Part shown: one piece after another, positions 9,630 through 17,621 of the stretch
Layout: each line of letters starts with the position of its first letter
Numbering within the stretch: the first letter of the stretch is position 1
Source: Bacteroidales bacterium UBA1797
GTDB taxonomy: Bacteria; Bacteroidota; Bacteroidia; Bacteroidales; VadinHA17
DNA: 29,010 nucleotides
Direction: 5' to 3'
Assembly (NCBI GenBank): GCA_002319885.1
Contig: DCFT01000128.1
Coordinates: 60,562-89,571, forward strand
Notes under the pieces: generated by a model
The model's database searches: none
Told to the model about the DNA's origin: nothing
What the model saw: the letters and a program-made list of their open reading frames with translations, nothing else
Translations under genes and position numbers: made by a program

Positions 9630-9660
9630 CATCCCTAATCCGATACCAAACACCATTCTC
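9621..9660 (-). promoter_or_regulatory. Predicted antiterminator of the gltB leader
   Basis: On the minus strand GAGAATGGT (9660-9652) can pair with ACCGTTCTC (9629-9621). This makes nine pairs including one G-U, across a 22-base loop. The second strand is the 5' arm of the terminator hairpin, so the two structures exclude each other. The upstream arm overlaps the stop codon of a small leader reading frame. This is the classic layout of an attenuator, inferred from base pairing only. Confidence 0.55.
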
Positions 9661-9724
9661 AGTCAGTTCCAATTAACCTTTTAATGAAGCGTGATATTAT
9701 GGATCTAATAAAATTCATAAACAT
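9659..9724 (-). CDS. Possible leader peptide of gltB, 21 aa
   Basis: A short frame begins at ATG 9724 just after the predicted transcript start and ends with TGA at 9661-9659, the first bases of the antiterminator arm. The peptide (MFMNFIRSII... ending IGTD) has five Ile, three Phe and three Arg, and no Glu or Gln, so it does not look like a sensor of charged tRNA-Glu or tRNA-Gln. No clear ribosome site is visible. It may be translated, with ribosome position affecting the attenuator, or it may be a chance frame. Confidence 0.3.
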   Translation of the reverse strand: MFMNFIRSIISRFIKRLIGTD

Positions 9725-9736
9725 TAATGTTTCCGA

Positions 9737-9744
9737 CAAATATA
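9737..9744 (-). promoter_or_regulatory. Predicted -7 promoter element for gltBD
   Basis: TATATTTG on the minus strand matches TAnnTTTG exactly. The transcript would start near 9731, giving a leader of about 165 bases that contains the short reading frame, antiterminator and terminator. No TTG with ideal spacing is seen. Confidence 0.5.
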
Positions 9745-9955
9745 CTACATATTCTTTCAGATTGTCGTTAAAAACAATAAATAAATTAACAAAAAACTAA
9801 AAAATAATTAAAAAGTTGTTAACCTAATAATTAACAGAATACAAATTATGCAGTGTTTTAATCCTTGATCCTTATAACCATTCTATATTATTATTTGTTA
9901 CTTTGTACTATTGCACAGTGATTAAATTTTATGTTTTTCAGATAGTATAATATTT
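9745..9955. other. Divergent gltB/zwf promoter region, zwf side
   Basis: Very A+T-rich stretch between the gltB promoter element and the zwf start. A one-mismatch -7 element, TTACTTTG at 9898-9905 on the plus strand, could drive zwf-pgl with a leader of about 45 bases, but no -33 TTG has the right spacing. No gene or strong hairpin is seen. Confidence 0.4.
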
Positions 9956-11482
9956 ATGGAAAATCCTAAAAACCTCATTTTTATTATCTTCGGTGCTTCA
10001 GGTGACCTTACTTCCAGGAAACTGATACCTGCAATATTCTCATTAAAGAATCAAAAAATCCTTCCGGAGAAATATGCAATTCTTGGAGTTGGAAGGTCAA
10101 AATTGTCGGATGAAGACTTCAGGACAAGAATGAGTGGGGCAATTGTATCATATTCTGAGGAAAAGTCAGATGATAAAGGCCTTATTCCGGATTTTGTAAA
10201 AGATATTTACTATCATTCCATGGATAGTACCTCCGAAAATGATTTTTTGACACTGAAAATGATTTTAGGTCAGCTGGATGAAAAGTATGGAATGGATGGA
10301 AACTATATTTTTTATATGGCTACTCCGCCCAGTCTGTATGAAATTATTGCAATCAACCTTTCGAAATCGGGACTGGCCAATAATGAAACTGGTTTCCGGC
10401 GTTTTATAATTGAAAAACCTTTTGGTTACGACCTGGAAACGGGAAAGAAGCTGAATAAAACCCTTCATGAACTGATTTCGGAAGATCAGATCTTCAGGAT
10501 CGATCATTATCTGGGGAAAGAAACAGTTCAGAATCTTCTTGTTACAAGGTTTGCTAATGGTATGTTCGAACCTCTCTGGAACAGAAATTATATACATCGT
10601 GTTGAGATTACTTCAGCCGAAAACCTGGGAGTGGGGGATAGAGGTGGCTACTACGATAGTGCCGGTGCTTTGAGAGACATGGTACAGAACCATCTCCTTC
10701 AGATGGTTGGGCTGACTGCAATGGAACCCCCTTCATCGCTTGATGCAGATGCCATTCGAAACGAAGTATTAAAGGTTTTCCAGTCATTACAGCCTATTAG
10801 GGAAGAAGACGTTGCTAAACAGGTTATAAGAGGCCAGTATACTCCATCACTGATTCGTGGTGAGTGTGTCACAGGTTACAGGCATGAGAAAGACGTTGCA
10901 ATCAATTCCAGGACAGAAACCTATGTTGCTATTAAGTTCTTTATAAACAACTGGAGATGGGGTGATGTGCCATTTTATATACGTACGGGGAAAAGGCTGC
11001 CAACACGTGTCACAGAAATTGTTGTACATTTCAAACAGACACCTCATCACCTGTTTCGGCGGGAATCGGGGAAGCTCGATGCTAATCAGCTGATAATTCG
11101 TATTCAGCCCGACGAAGGAATGTTATTGAAATTTGATATGAAAGAGCCTGGTTCAGGATTTAACCTCAAGAACGTAAATATGGATTTCCATTATAAGGAT
11201 CTTGCAGATGTAAGGGTCCCATCTGCTTATGAAAGATTGCTTCATGATGTCATGCTGGGCGATTCAACTTTGTTTTCACGTGATGATGAAGTTGAAACAG
11301 CATGGAAATTTCTTGAACCAATTCAAAAAGCCTGGAAAAATAATAAGGAAATCAAAGTATTTGGTTATCCTGCCGGAACCTGGGGGCCGGAACATGCAAA
11401 TGATTTAATTGAGGGAGATAACCTTACCTGGAGATATCCCTGTAAGAATCTTGCTGATGAAGAATTATACTGTGAATTATGA
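9956..11482 (+). CDS. zwf: Glucose-6-phosphate 1-dehydrogenase
   Basis: Cytoplasmic enzyme oxidising glucose 6-phosphate to 6-phosphogluconolactone with NADP+, the first step of the oxidative pentose phosphate pathway. It is 508 aa, normal length. The nucleotide-binding motif GASGDLTSRK is at 13-22. EKPFG is at 153-157, and the substrate-binding signature RIDHYLGKE at 181-189. The likely catalytic base is His246 in ALRDMVQNHLLQ. Its stop overlaps the start of pgl by four bases (ATGA), which indicates an operon with translational coupling. It is divergent from gltBD. The third enzyme of the pathway (gnd) is not in the window. Confidence 0.97.
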   Translation: MENPKNLIFIIFGASGDLTSRKLIPAIFSLKNQKILPEKYAILGVGRSKLSDEDFRTRMSGAIVSYSEEKSDDKGLIPDFVKDIYYHSMDSTSENDFLTLKMILGQLDEKYGMDGNYIFYMATPPSLYEIIAINLSKSGLANNETGFRRFIIEKPFGYDLETGKKLNKTLHELISEDQIFRIDHYLGKETVQNLLVTRFANGMFEPLWNRNYIHRVEITSAENLGVGDRGGYYDSAGALRDMVQNHLLQMVGLTAMEPPSSLDADAIRNEVLKVFQSLQPIREEDVAKQVIRGQYTPSLIRGECVTGYRHEKDVAINSRTETYVAIKFFINNWRWGDVPFYIRTGKRLPTRVTEIVVHFKQTPHHLFRRESGKLDANQLIIRIQPDEGMLLKFDMKEPGSGFNLKNVNMDFHYKDLADVRVPSAYERLLHDVMLGDSTLFSRDDEVETAWKFLEPIQKAWKNNKEIKVFGYPAGTWGPEHANDLIEGDNLTWRYPCKNLADEELYCEL

Positions 11483-12219
11483 GAGACTTAAAGGAACAAA
11501 TTTTAAAAATATTCCCGGATCCCTACAAACTGGCTGAAGAATTTGCTGCGGAGCTGATAAAAACGATAAATGAATCAGCTGCAAAGAAGCAACGTCTTTC
11601 AGTCGCTCTGTCAGGTGGATCCACACCTGAGATATTGTTTTCTCTGATAAGCGAAAAATATTCAGATTCAACACAATGGCAATATGTCCATTTCTTCTGG
11701 GGCGACGAAAGATGTGTTCCCCCTGAAAACCCTGAAAGTAATTATGGAATGACAAAGAGACTATTGCTCAGTAAAATTGCAATCCCATTACAAAATATTC
11801 ACAGAATAAGGGGAGAAGATGATCCTGAAAGAGAAGCAGTACGTTATTCTGAAGAAATTTCGCTGAATATCAATAAAAGAGACGGGATACCCATGTTTGA
11901 TCTGGTTATTCTCGGACTAGGAGAAGATGGTCATACGGCTTCAATTTTTCCCGGACATCCTGAACTGATGCATTCTGATAAAATATGCGAAGTAGCTTAT
12001 CATCCGGTTACTATGCAAAAGAGGATAACTCTTACAGGAGGAGTCATTAATAATGCTGAAGCCATTACATTTCTTGTTACAGGCAAAAAAAAACAGGAAG
12101 TTGTTGAAAAGTTGTTTAAAAAAGAGGCTGATTCCTTAAACTATCCGGCAGCTGATATTGTTCCTTCTAATGGCCGGTTGAGCTGGTACGTTGATAAAGA
12201 TGCATGGAGCAGCTTATAA
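11479..12219 (+). CDS. pgl: 6-phosphogluconolactonase
   Basis: Hydrolyses 6-phosphogluconolactone to 6-phosphogluconate, the step after Zwf. It is 246 aa and of the DevB/NagB-like family. Family motifs are ALSGGSTPE (about 43-51), FFWGDERCVP (72-81) followed by SNYGM, and LGEDGHTASIFP (147-158). The start ATG lies within the zwf stop (4-base overlap). This fixes the start and shows the operon order zwf-pgl, the common order in this phylum. No terminator hairpin is obvious after the stop. Confidence 0.95.
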   Translation: MRDLKEQILKIFPDPYKLAEEFAAELIKTINESAAKKQRLSVALSGGSTPEILFSLISEKYSDSTQWQYVHFFWGDERCVPPENPESNYGMTKRLLLSKIAIPLQNIHRIRGEDDPEREAVRYSEEISLNINKRDGIPMFDLVILGLGEDGHTASIFPGHPELMHSDKICEVAYHPVTMQKRITLTGGVINNAEAITFLVTGKKKQEVVEKLFKKEADSLNYPAADIVPSNGRLSWYVDKDAWSSL

Positions 12220-12269
12220 GAATTGTTTTTGTCGCGAGAGCGGGTCATGAAAGTATTAACGATTTTTTC

Positions 12270-12277
12270 TATATTTG
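12270..12277 (+). promoter_or_regulatory. Predicted -7 promoter element for the small basic protein
   Basis: TATATTTG matches the TAnnTTTG consensus and lies 33 bases before the ATG at 12311, so the short downstream gene appears to have its own promoter. There is no clear -33 TTG. Confidence 0.45.
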
Positions 12278-12310
12278 GGATTACATTTTGTTAACTTAAA
12301 ATAAAAAGCC

Positions 12311-12424
12311 ATGTCACACGAAAAAGCTAAGGAACAGACAAAAAATAAAAAAGAGCCAACAAAGAGCCTGAAAGAGAAACGTCTTGCAAAAAAAGCTAAA
12401 AAAGAGGAAAAGAAAAGACAGTAA
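12311..12424 (+). CDS. Small lysine-rich basic protein, 37 aa
   Basis: Short open frame from ATG 12311 to TAA, encoding a peptide that begins MSHEKAKEQTKNKK and ends KKEEKKRQ. It has 14 Lys, 2 Arg and 6 Glu among 37 residues, with no hydrophobic core, so it should be disordered or a highly charged helix. A promoter element lies just upstream and it is separate from pgl and cspA. From memory, similar tiny Lys-rich proteins are annotated as hypothetical in Bacteroidota; I cannot confirm this here. A nucleic-acid-associated role (RNA, ribosome or nucleoid) would fit the charge but is inference. The A-rich composition means a chance frame cannot be excluded. Confidence 0.55.
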   Translation: MSHEKAKEQTKNKKEPTKSLKEKRLAKKAKKEEKKRQ

Positions 12425-12469
12425 AAATAGAGTTTTGCTTTTTTATCCTCCAATTAGCCTGATTTAAGT

Positions 12470-12556
12470 CGTTAGACTCTTTGTGTATCTTCATTTGAAT
12501 CTCAATGTGCCTTCGTGGTAAATAAAATCATTTAACCCAGAGTATCACAAAGGTAA
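12470..12556. repeat. Degenerate palindromic intergenic repeat
   Basis: Contains TGTGCCTTCGTGGTAAAT (12507-12524), followed by the roughly inverted phrase TTTAACCCAGAGTATCACAA. These are imperfect halves of the 'TTAACCACAGAGGCACAGAG' type of intergenic phrase. Related fragments lie at 3301-3489 and 22790-22880. It appears to be a decayed repeat with no gene. Confidence 0.4.
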
Positions 12557-12622
12557 AAACATACAACTGAAACCTTTTAGAGATCCTTTTTTTGACATAA
12601 TTTTTGATTGAAAGGTATAGGA

Positions 12623-12652
12623 ATAAAAAATCCCGGTCATTCGACCGGGATT
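12623..12652 (-). terminator. Intrinsic terminator of the cold-shock gene
   Basis: Perfect 10-base-pair hairpin AATCCCGGTC / GACCGGGATT (12629-12638 and 12643-12652) with a 4-base loop. On the minus strand it is followed by TTTTTTATT. It lies 27 bases past the stop of the minus-strand cold-shock gene. Confidence 0.85.
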
Positions 12653-12678
12653 GAATAATAAATCTTTGTATAAATAAA

Positions 12679-12870
12679 CTAAGCTAGTCTTACGTCTACT
12701 GCATTAATTCCTTTTTTGCCTTCCTGAAGTTCAAATGTAACTTCATCATTCTCTTTAATCTGATCTTTCAGACCAGATACGTGTACAAAATATTCATTAT
12801 CCGAATCTGCATCTTTAATGAATCCGAATCCTTTTGATACATTAAAAAATTTTACTGTTCCTTTGTTCAT
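12679..12870 (-). CDS. Cold-shock domain protein
   Basis: Single cold-shock domain of 63 aa, an OB-fold RNA chaperone that binds single-stranded RNA or DNA. It has N-terminal GTVKFFN, RNP1-type KGFGFI (13-18), RNP2-type YFVHVSGL (27-34), and a C-terminal VTFELQEGKKGINAVDVRL. The usual N-terminal form is M-KGTVKFFN, here MNKGTVKFF. The gene is monocistronic, with its own strong terminator. The region upstream of the start (12871-13010) is A+T-rich and could form a long 5' leader, as is usual for csp genes, but I see no perfect promoter. Likely expressed at cold shock or constitutively; the sequence does not decide. Confidence 0.95.
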   Translation of the reverse strand: MNKGTVKFFNVSKGFGFIKDADSDNEYFVHVSGLKDQIKENDEVTFELQEGKKGINAVDVRLA

Positions 12871-13069
12871 TTCATTCTGTTTTTAAATTATGGCCGCAAG
12901 CTACGTAATTAAATTGAAATATCTAAATTATTTTATAATATTATGTTATTGGTTTAAACATCACCCAACAAAAAAAGTTTAAACTTATACTCTCTTTTTT
13001 CGGAGATAATAAAAATTGAATCTTATTATTTTTACATTTATCGCTTTTTTACTTATAATGATAATAATT

Positions 13070-14698
13070 ATGAAAAGGTCCTTTGTATTCTTGTTTGTAT
13101 TTATATCGATGACATTCTGTCTTTCAGGTCAGACTGATTTTAAGACTGTCGCTGAAAAATCTGATTTCAAATCAACTTCAGATTATAAAGATGTAAGAAA
13201 TTTTATTGATCAGCTTCTAAAATTATCTCATAATATAAGGGCAGAGAATATTGCTTCTTCAGTAGAAGGTAGGGAAATCCCTCTTTTGATTGTGGGTGAT
13301 CCTTTACCCAAATCCCCGGAAGATCTTATTAACGACAAAAGAATAGTAGTGTATATTCAGGCCAATATTCATGCAGGTGAAGTTGAAGGCAAAGAAGCTT
13401 CACTCATGTATTTAAGAGATCTGCTAAGTGAGAAGAAACCTGAAATCCTTAAAAACATAGTCCTGCTTGTTTGTCCGCTTTTTAATGCAGATGGAAACGA
13501 GAAAATCAGTCCGTTGAACAGAACCTATCAGAATGGACCTGTAAATGGGGTCGGAGTAAGGTATAATGGACAGTTTCTTGACCTTAACCGCGATGCAATG
13601 AAAGCTGAATCGCCAGAAGTTAGAGGAGTATTGAAGAATGTTTTTAACAAGTGGGATCCGGCCGTATTTATGGATTGTCATACAACTGACGGATCATACC
13701 ACGTGGAACCAACAACATTCACCTGGATGGTTAACCCCGACGGAGATAATTCCTTAATTTCATATATGCGCGAAAAAATGATGCCTGAAATGTCAAAGAC
13801 ACTCTTTGTCAGATATAAAACAGAGAACTGCTTCTATGGTGAGTTTTTCGATATGATGGATCCGGAAAAAGGATGGGTATATGATGCTTCGGAACCCCGG
13901 TACATGACTAATTATTACGGAATCAGGAACAGGTTGGGCATTCTTAATGAAAATTACGTATACGCTGATTTCAAATCCAGGGTAATGGGTTGCTATTATC
14001 TGATACATTCTTTAATGGATTATGCTTCCATTCACAAAACAGAAATTAAGAATATGTTGAATGAAGTGGATAAAAAAACAATAACCCGTGGCGAAGACCC
14101 TGCTGTAACAGATTCTTTTGCTATTGAATTCAATCTCAGACCGCTTAACGAAAAAGTCACAATTAAAACATATGAAGCAGAGCTGGTTAGTGACACTAAC
14201 GGATGGAAAAATTACAGAAGAACTGACAGGCGGAAGGATGTAACTATACCGTATTATATTGATTATTATCCGGCAAAAAGTGTCAGATTCCCTTTTGCCT
14301 ACCTGATTACTGCAAACGATCCGGAAATAACAGATCTATTGAAAACACATGGTATTAAGATTGAAAAATTGTCATCTGATTCCAAAATAGAGGTTCAGCG
14401 ATTTGAAATCAGCGATCTAAAGGGAGCAGCAAAGCTTAATCAGGGTCATTATACGGAAATGATAAACGGAAGCTTCATCACTGACAAAGTAGACTTTCCG
14501 GCAGGTACAATTGTTGTCAGAACAGCACAGCCCCTAGGTAACCTGATTGCGTATTTACTTGAACCACAATCAAAAGACGGATTATTATTCTGGAATTTTT
14601 TCGACCGGTATCTTGTACCCCAATGGGGCCGTGGCTATAACCCATATCCTGTGTATAAGCTTCTTGATCGCATCGATTTAAAAACAAATCCTTTGTGA
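13070..14698 (+). CDS. Secreted M14-family zinc carboxypeptidase
   Basis: Exported zinc metallopeptidase, 542 aa from ATG 13070. The frame extends upstream to a TTG at 13016, but the ATG gives a clean signal peptide (MKRSFVFLFVFISMTFCLSG, cleavage near residue 20). The M14 zinc site is HAGE (His101, Glu104 in NIHAGEVEGKEA) and His204 in DCHTTDG. The probable catalytic glutamate is Glu294 in GILNENYVY. The C-terminal 200 residues look like an accessory beta domain ending in an FDRYLVPQWGRGYNPYPVYKL segment typical of this Bacteroidota subgroup. It should cleave peptides in the periplasm or outside the cell. The exact specificity (carboxypeptidase or murein peptide) is unknown. Confidence 0.88.
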   Translation: MKRSFVFLFVFISMTFCLSGQTDFKTVAEKSDFKSTSDYKDVRNFIDQLLKLSHNIRAENIASSVEGREIPLLIVGDPLPKSPEDLINDKRIVVYIQANIHAGEVEGKEASLMYLRDLLSEKKPEILKNIVLLVCPLFNADGNEKISPLNRTYQNGPVNGVGVRYNGQFLDLNRDAMKAESPEVRGVLKNVFNKWDPAVFMDCHTTDGSYHVEPTTFTWMVNPDGDNSLISYMREKMMPEMSKTLFVRYKTENCFYGEFFDMMDPEKGWVYDASEPRYMTNYYGIRNRLGILNENYVYADFKSRVMGCYYLIHSLMDYASIHKTEIKNMLNEVDKKTITRGEDPAVTDSFAIEFNLRPLNEKVTIKTYEAELVSDTNGWKNYRRTDRRKDVTIPYYIDYYPAKSVRFPFAYLITANDPEITDLLKTHGIKIEKLSSDSKIEVQRFEISDLKGAAKLNQGHYTEMINGSFITDKVDFPAGTIVVRTAQPLGNLIAYLLEPQSKDGLLFWNFFDRYLVPQWGRGYNPYPVYKLLDRIDLKTNPL

Positions 14699-14776
14699 CC
14701 ATGGTGGTAAAGGGATTTCAACTTTTTCAACAGCCCTTTGTTTCACGCAGAGCACGCATGAGTTATTATGACGCCC

Positions 14777-14807
14777 TTGTAAAAAATACTTTTTTTTTGC
14801 ACCTTTG
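14777..14807 (+). promoter_or_regulatory. Predicted promoter of speA
   Basis: TTG at 14777-14779, then 20 bases, then CACCTTTG at 14800-14807, one mismatch from TAnnTTTG. The spacing is as expected for a Bacteroidota promoter. Transcription would start near 14813, 25 bases before the speA ATG. Confidence 0.45.
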
Positions 14808-14837
14808 ACACAATAAACCAAGGCAACATAACTGATT

Positions 14838-16730
14838 ATGAGAAAATGGCGGGTAGATGATTCGGCTGAACTTTACAACATAAACGGCTGGGGAGCCGAT
14901 TATTTTTCCATTAATGAAAAAGGAAATGTAATTGTTACTCCGCAGAGAAACGGCTTCGCAGTTGATCTGAAGGATCTCCTTGATGAACTTATTTTATCTG
15001 ATGTCTCAACACCTGTTCTGGTAAGGTTCCCTGATATTCTCGATGATCGTATCATAAGTATATCAAAATGTTTTAAATCGGCCTCGGAGGAGTATGGTTA
15101 TAAAGCCCAGAACTTTATAATCTATCCGATAAAAGTGAATCAGATGAGACCTGTTGTTGAAGAGATTGTGAGCCATGGAAAAAAATTCAATATAGGTCTT
15201 GAGGCAGGCTCCAAACCTGAACTTCATGCTGTAATTGCCATTAATACTGACCCTGAATCACTTATAATCTGCAATGGGTATAAAGATGAAGATTATATTG
15301 AACTTGCCCTTCTTGCGCAAAAGATGGGCAAAAGAATATTTCTTGTTGTTGAAAAACTTAATGAGCTTAAACTGATCGCATCAATATCAAAACGGCTGAA
15401 AGTGAAGCCTAATCTGGGGATCAGAATTAAACTCGCAAGCGTTGGCAGTGGTAAATGGGAAGATTCAGGCGGAGATATAAGCAAATTCGGACTAACATCG
15501 AGCGAACTGCTTGAAGCCATTGATTACCTGGAAAGAAACAAAATGAGGGATTGTGTCAAACTGATACATTTTCATATTGGAAGTCAGGTGACAAAGATAC
15601 GGAGAATAAAGATCGCCTTGCGTGAGGCATCCCAGTTTTATGTCCAGCTCCGACAGTTGGGATTCAATGTCGAGTTTGTGGATATAGGAGGAGGACTGGG
15701 TGTTGACTATGATGGTACCGGTTCATCCAACAGCGAGAGCAGTGTTAATTATACAATCCAGGAGTATGTAAATGATTCAATAAGTACTTTTGTTGACGAG
15801 AGTAATAAAAATAAGATACCTCATCCCAATATAATTACGGAATCTGGCCGCTCGCTAACTGCACATCATTCTGTTCTCATCTTTGAAGTTCTTGAAACTA
15901 CAACTCTGCCATCATGGGATATTGATGATCCTATTACTGATCAGGACCACGAGCTGGTTAAAGAACTATTTCTTCTCTGGGATAATTTTAACCAGACAAG
16001 GATGCTTGAAACATGGCACGATGCTCAACAGATCAGGGAGGAAGCGCTTGATAAATTCAGTTTTGGACTTATTGACCTGAAAACGCGCGCTCAGATCGAA
16101 AGGCTTTTCTGGTCTGTTGCACGCAAAGTTTATCAAATGGCTAACAGAACTAAACATGTTCCTGAGGAACTGAGAGAGATATCCCGGATACTTTCCGATA
16201 AGTATTTCTGTAATTTTTCACTCTTCCAGTCACTCCCCGATGCATGGGCCATCGATCAGATTTTTCCGATTATGCCTATTCACCGTCTGAATGAAGAACC
16301 TCTGCAAAATGCTACTATACAGGATATGACCTGTGATTCTGATGGGAAAATAGATAATTTTATCTCAACCAGGAATTCATCACACCAGTTGCCTGTTCAT
16401 TCCTTAAAGGGGAAAGAACCATATTACCTGGGTGTTTTCCTTGTTGGTGCATATCAGGAGATACTTGGTGATCTTCACAATTTATTCGGTGACACCAATG
16501 CTGTACATGTATCAGTTGACAGAGATGGGTATAAAATAGATCAGGTAATTGATGGAGAGACTGTTGCTGAAGTTCTCGATTATGTTCAGTACAACTCGAA
16601 GAAAATGGTAAGGACGGTTGAAACCTGGGTAACAACATCTGTAAAAGCCGGTATAATAACTCTTGAGGAGGGAAAGGAATTCCTATCAAACTATCGTTCA
16701 GGCCTGTATGGATATACCTATCTTGAGTAA
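14838..16730 (+). CDS. speA: Biosynthetic arginine decarboxylase
   Basis: PLP-dependent arginine decarboxylase of the SpeA type (fold III), 630 aa, full length. It makes agmatine, the precursor of putrescine and spermidine. The N-terminal alanine-racemase-like barrel contains the PLP lysine K99 in YPIKVNQ, then GLEAGSKPEL, FHIGSQ, the glycine loop DIGGGLGVDYDG and ESGRSLTAHHS. The C-terminal part has the active-site cysteine in DMTCDSDGKID and ends FLSNYRSGLYGYTYLE. The gene is preceded by its own promoter and is not followed by agmatine-processing genes in this window, so the rest of the polyamine pathway must be elsewhere. Confidence 0.96.
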   Translation: MRKWRVDDSAELYNINGWGADYFSINEKGNVIVTPQRNGFAVDLKDLLDELILSDVSTPVLVRFPDILDDRIISISKCFKSASEEYGYKAQNFIIYPIKVNQMRPVVEEIVSHGKKFNIGLEAGSKPELHAVIAINTDPESLIICNGYKDEDYIELALLAQKMGKRIFLVVEKLNELKLIASISKRLKVKPNLGIRIKLASVGSGKWEDSGGDISKFGLTSSELLEAIDYLERNKMRDCVKLIHFHIGSQVTKIRRIKIALREASQFYVQLRQLGFNVEFVDIGGGLGVDYDGTGSSNSESSVNYTIQEYVNDSISTFVDESNKNKIPHPNIITESGRSLTAHHSVLIFEVLETTTLPSWDIDDPITDQDHELVKELFLLWDNFNQTRMLETWHDAQQIREEALDKFSFGLIDLKTRAQIERLFWSVARKVYQMANRTKHVPEELREISRILSDKYFCNFSLFQSLPDAWAIDQIFPIMPIHRLNEEPLQNATIQDMTCDSDGKIDNFISTRNSSHQLPVHSLKGKEPYYLGVFLVGAYQEILGDLHNLFGDTNAVHVSVDRDGYKIDQVIDGETVAEVLDYVQYNSKKMVRTVETWVTTSVKAGIITLEEGKEFLSNYRSGLYGYTYLE

Positions 16731-16849
16731 TCATCTCATATTTTTACAAAATTACTGGCTGGTTTAAAAAATTCTTATTAATTTGGATTTGTAATTTTCA
16801 GCTTTCAACTTATTGATCATTAATTATTAACCTGTTAATTATCTAAACC

Positions 16850-17506
16850 ATGAGTGAGGTCGCTTTTGACGTGAATCTGTTTATTAAGGAATCCAAAGAG
16901 GTCCTGGTAAATCCTAAAGCATACTTCTCAACAATGAAAACTACCGGAGGTATGGCTGAACCCTTGATTAAGGCTATAATCTACGGAGCTGTTGCCGGTG
17001 TAATAGGTTTCATATGGAGTCTTTTGAATCTCGGTGCTATTGGTGTCGGACTTCTCGGAGGTTCGTTTGGGATAATGATCATTTTCGGAAAAATAATCGG
17101 ATCAATTTTCGGATTGTTTATTGGTGCTGTTATCTTGCTTGTTATTTCTTCTATTTGTAAAGGCAGCACTGATTTTGAAGCGAATATGAGAGTTATAGCA
17201 GCCATAATGGTGATAATGCCAATAAGTTCTTTTCTTGGTTTTACATTTCATATTAATTTTTATTTCGGATCAATAATAAGTCTTATCATTAGCTTATATG
17301 CATTGTGGCTTCTTTATATCGGTCTGGTAAATGCTCTGAAATCAAATGCTGAGACAGCAAAGATTGTAATCTATATATTACTTGCATGCACCATATTATT
17401 AACTGTATTATCTTTGGGACGTGCAGGCCGAACAGATAAAATATTGAAAGACTTTAAGAATGATAATGCAAAAGAGATAATGAAAGACTCTCCTCAAAAT
17501 ATTTAG
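16850..17506 (+). CDS. Yip1-family integral membrane protein
   Basis: Membrane protein of 218 aa with an N-terminal soluble part (VLVNPKAYFSTMKTTGGMAEPLIKAI) typical of the bacterial Yip1 domain. About five hydrophobic helices follow (roughly 43-65, 66-90, 92-105, 118-145, 148-190), with glycine-rich cores. The C-terminus is short, charged and cytosolic. Bacterial Yip1 proteins have no settled function. It is 119 bases downstream of speA and followed by an imperfect hairpin, so it may be transcribed alone. Confidence 0.8.
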   Translation: MSEVAFDVNLFIKESKEVLVNPKAYFSTMKTTGGMAEPLIKAIIYGAVAGVIGFIWSLLNLGAIGVGLLGGSFGIMIIFGKIIGSIFGLFIGAVILLVISSICKGSTDFEANMRVIAAIMVIMPISSFLGFTFHINFYFGSIISLIISLYALWLLYIGLVNALKSNAETAKIVIYILLACTILLTVLSLGRAGRTDKILKDFKNDNAKEIMKDSPQNI

Positions 17507-17520
17507 CATTAATTTTTTTG

Positions 17521-17562
17521 ACGCCAGGTACTGTCTGATACTGCATTTGACGGACCTGGCGT
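17521..17562 (+). terminator. Possible terminator after the Yip1 gene
   Basis: ACGCCAGGT (17521-17529) pairs with ACCTGGCGT (17554-17562), nine perfect pairs around a 24-base loop. TTACTATTTAAAT follows on the plus side and a T run precedes it. The loop is longer than usual for an intrinsic terminator, so it could also be a small repeat. Confidence 0.45.
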
Positions 17563-17621
17563 TTACTATTTAAATAATTGACTATATTGGGGGGATATTA
17601 GCGGACATTAAAGACTTAATT

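Noticed and set aside
9460..9684. Plus-strand open frame of 74 aa over the gltB start
   Set aside because: Antisense to the gltB N-terminus and its attenuator hairpin; its sequence is the complement of those elements.
13016..13069. TTG-initiated extension of the M14 peptidase
   Set aside because: ATG 13070 gives a standard signal peptide; the extension would place a second hydrophobic helix before it.
16360..16734. Minus-strand open frame of 124 aa inside speA
   Set aside because: Antisense shadow of the conserved C-terminus of arginine decarboxylase.
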